A stretch of DNA of 26,598 nt from a virus, in the IMG/VR virus record IMGVR_UViG_3300044611_000796, positions 1-26,598 of that record; one strand, given 5' to 3'. Shown here in pieces: positions 25,904 to 26,598 of this stretch; position 1 is the stretch's first letter, and every line of letters begins with the position of its first letter. The translations under genes and the position numbers were made by a program. The notes under the pieces were generated by a model. It did not search any database, was not told where the DNA came from, and worked only from the letters and a program-made list of their open reading frames with translations.

Positions 25904-26158
25904 TTAGAGTTGAGATAGTACCCACATCATCGCAGATACTTCTTCTTTAGTATTCCATCCAGAAACGTCCTCAGTAAGATTACCATTGGGACGGAAGATG
26001 CCAACCTCATAGGTATTCTCATTGATGTTACCATACAATCCACAATTCGGTGGACCAGCAACTACGGAAATCTCCCAACCATTCTCAAACTTATACCTTG
26101 CACCAATCGCACCAGGAATACCATTCAGATGCGGTTGAAATTGAAGAAGATCAAACAT
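25904..26158 (-). CDS. Small conserved-type phage protein (84 aa)
   Basis: The protein starts MFDLLQFQPHLNGIPGAIGA and continues with YKFENGWEISVVAGPPN, a tyrosine/glycine-rich middle (NCGLYGNINENTYEVGIF) and an acidic end. The pattern F-x-P-H...A-x-(Y/H)-x-F-x-N-G-(W/Y)-x-x-S-V-V recalls small proteins of about 80-90 residues found widely in tailed phages, with no known role; this is from memory and not confirmed. AAGGA seven bases before the ATG is a good ribosome site and fixes the start. A TATAAT-like -10 lies a little upstream. Confidence 0.75.
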   Translation of the reverse strand: MFDLLQFQPHLNGIPGAIGARYKFENGWEISVVAGPPNCGLYGNINENTYEVGIFRPNGNLTEDVSGWNTKEEVSAMMWVLSQL

Positions 26159-26181
26159 TTGGAGTTCCTTTGTGTCTCTGT

Positions 26182-26187
26182 ATTATA
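26182..26187 (-). promoter_or_regulatory. TATAAT-like -10 box before the 84-aa gene
   Basis: The minus strand reads TATAAT here, about 23 nt before the ATG at 26158. The hexamer 17 nt upstream (CCCCAA) is a poor -35 and lies in GC-rich small hairpins, so this needs an activator or phage factor, or it is chance. Confidence 0.3.
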
Positions 26188-26216
26188 GGGCATCCAGTGC
26201 CCCGTTGGGGAGTGTA

Positions 26217-26242
26217 GTGTGCCACCACTACAAGTGGCACAC
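26217..26242. other. Strong 9-bp hairpin between small genes
   Basis: GTGTGCCAC and GTGGCACAC are perfect arms around an 8-nt loop. It lies 13 nt beyond the stop of the 109-aa gene. Neither strand has a T run after it, so it is not a canonical intrinsic terminator. Two shorter GC-rich hairpins (GGGCA/TGCCC and CCCC/GGGG) follow on the minus strand. Possible roles are RNA stabilisation, a processing site or a U-independent terminator. Confidence 0.6.
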
Positions 26243-26255
26243 CGTATCATTGGAC

Positions 26256-26585
26256 TTAGATAGTCTGATGCGACAGTGCATACTTCACAATCTCAGTGCG
26301 ATTGTTCTTATACTCAAGAATCAATTTGATGATTTGATTCATGTCATCATCAGATACTTCACATTCATTCTCTGTTTTTGCAATGATTCTGAAGATTTGT
26401 TCAATCTCAAAATCATCTGGAAACAGAATATTGCGGTGATTATCAATCTCAATAAAATAATCGACTGCATAAGCAGAAAGTTTCATTGGAATGTCGGAAG
26501 AAAGCATACCCAATGTCGCAAGACGTTCGGCAGCACCAACAATCCACATCACTTTCATTTCAGGAACAGTCAGGTACATTTTCAT
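26256..26585 (-). CDS. Hypothetical phage protein (109 aa)
   Basis: The frame starts MKMYLTVPEMKVMWIVGAAE near the right edge. Two ATGs are two codons apart, and there is no stop in the last bases of the window, so a longer N-terminus outside cannot be excluded. The protein looks mostly helical and acidic, with an N-terminal helix (MKVMWIVGAAERLATLGML), a central DYFIEIDNHRNILFPDDFEIEQIF and a final DDDMNQIIKLILEYKNN helix. No membrane anchor is clear, since the first helix carries charges. I do not recognise a family. It heads the string of small genes in this part of the window. Confidence 0.68.
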   Translation of the reverse strand: MKMYLTVPEMKVMWIVGAAERLATLGMLSSDIPMKLSAYAVDYFIEIDNHRNILFPDDFEIEQIFRIIAKTENECEVSDDDMNQIIKLILEYKNNRTEIVKYALSHQTI

Positions 26586-26598
26586 TGTGTTGGAGAAA

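Overview
The window looks like part of a T4-like marine myovirus, most likely a cyanophage of Prochlorococcus or Synechococcus. The evidence is a run of T4-type baseplate genes in the order gp25, gp6, a giant gp7-position protein, a gp8-type protein and a DUF4815-type protein. It also has the very AT-rich composition of oligotrophic marine phages, many tiny hypothetical genes, and clusters of the cyanobacterial form of the DnaA box (TTTTCCACA). A T4-like pelagiphage of SAR11 is the main alternative. Every convincing gene lies on the minus strand, so transcription runs from high to low coordinates. I saw no tRNA, CRISPR array, insertion sequence or integrase.

Region A (1-21528) is the late virion module. 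gp25 (21127-21528) and gp6 (19241-21127) overlap by one base. They are followed with almost no gap by a 3413-residue protein with a YHYH-type motif (8997-19238), a 520-residue gp8-type wedge protein (7404-8966), a 2429-residue DUF4815-type protein (110-7399), and the start of one more small gene. A perfect T4 late promoter (TATAAATA) sits between the giant gene and gp8, and a near match sits before gp25. The three large proteins share short glycine-rich and beta-rich repeats.

Region B (21566-23909) holds small or accessory genes: a 78-aa and a 210-aa protein of unknown function, a 44-aa very basic peptide with its own promoter and terminator, a GT-A type glycosyltransferase, and two overlapping tiny genes (50 and 56 aa). 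Several sigma-70-like promoters and two good intrinsic terminators punctuate it. At 22721-22787 a terminator hairpin abuts the -10 box of the next promoter.

Region C (23910-25080) is about 1.2 kb with no credible gene and is the most unusual part of the window. It contains a G9 tract, a palindrome over a -35 box, three copies of a G6-containing 24-bp repeat, thirteen ACGAA motifs with a 30-bp tandem unit, and seven exact TTTTCCACA boxes in 210 bp, plus one TTATCCACA. It also has a strong plus-strand sigma-70 promoter with no gene downstream and AT-rich flanks. I interpret it as a candidate phage replication origin that could recruit host DnaA, with a possible primer or regulatory transcript. 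That is inference and needs testing.

Region D (25081-26585) is a string of five or more small minus-strand genes (42 to 109 aa) of unknown function, tightly packed and typical of an early or accessory phage module.
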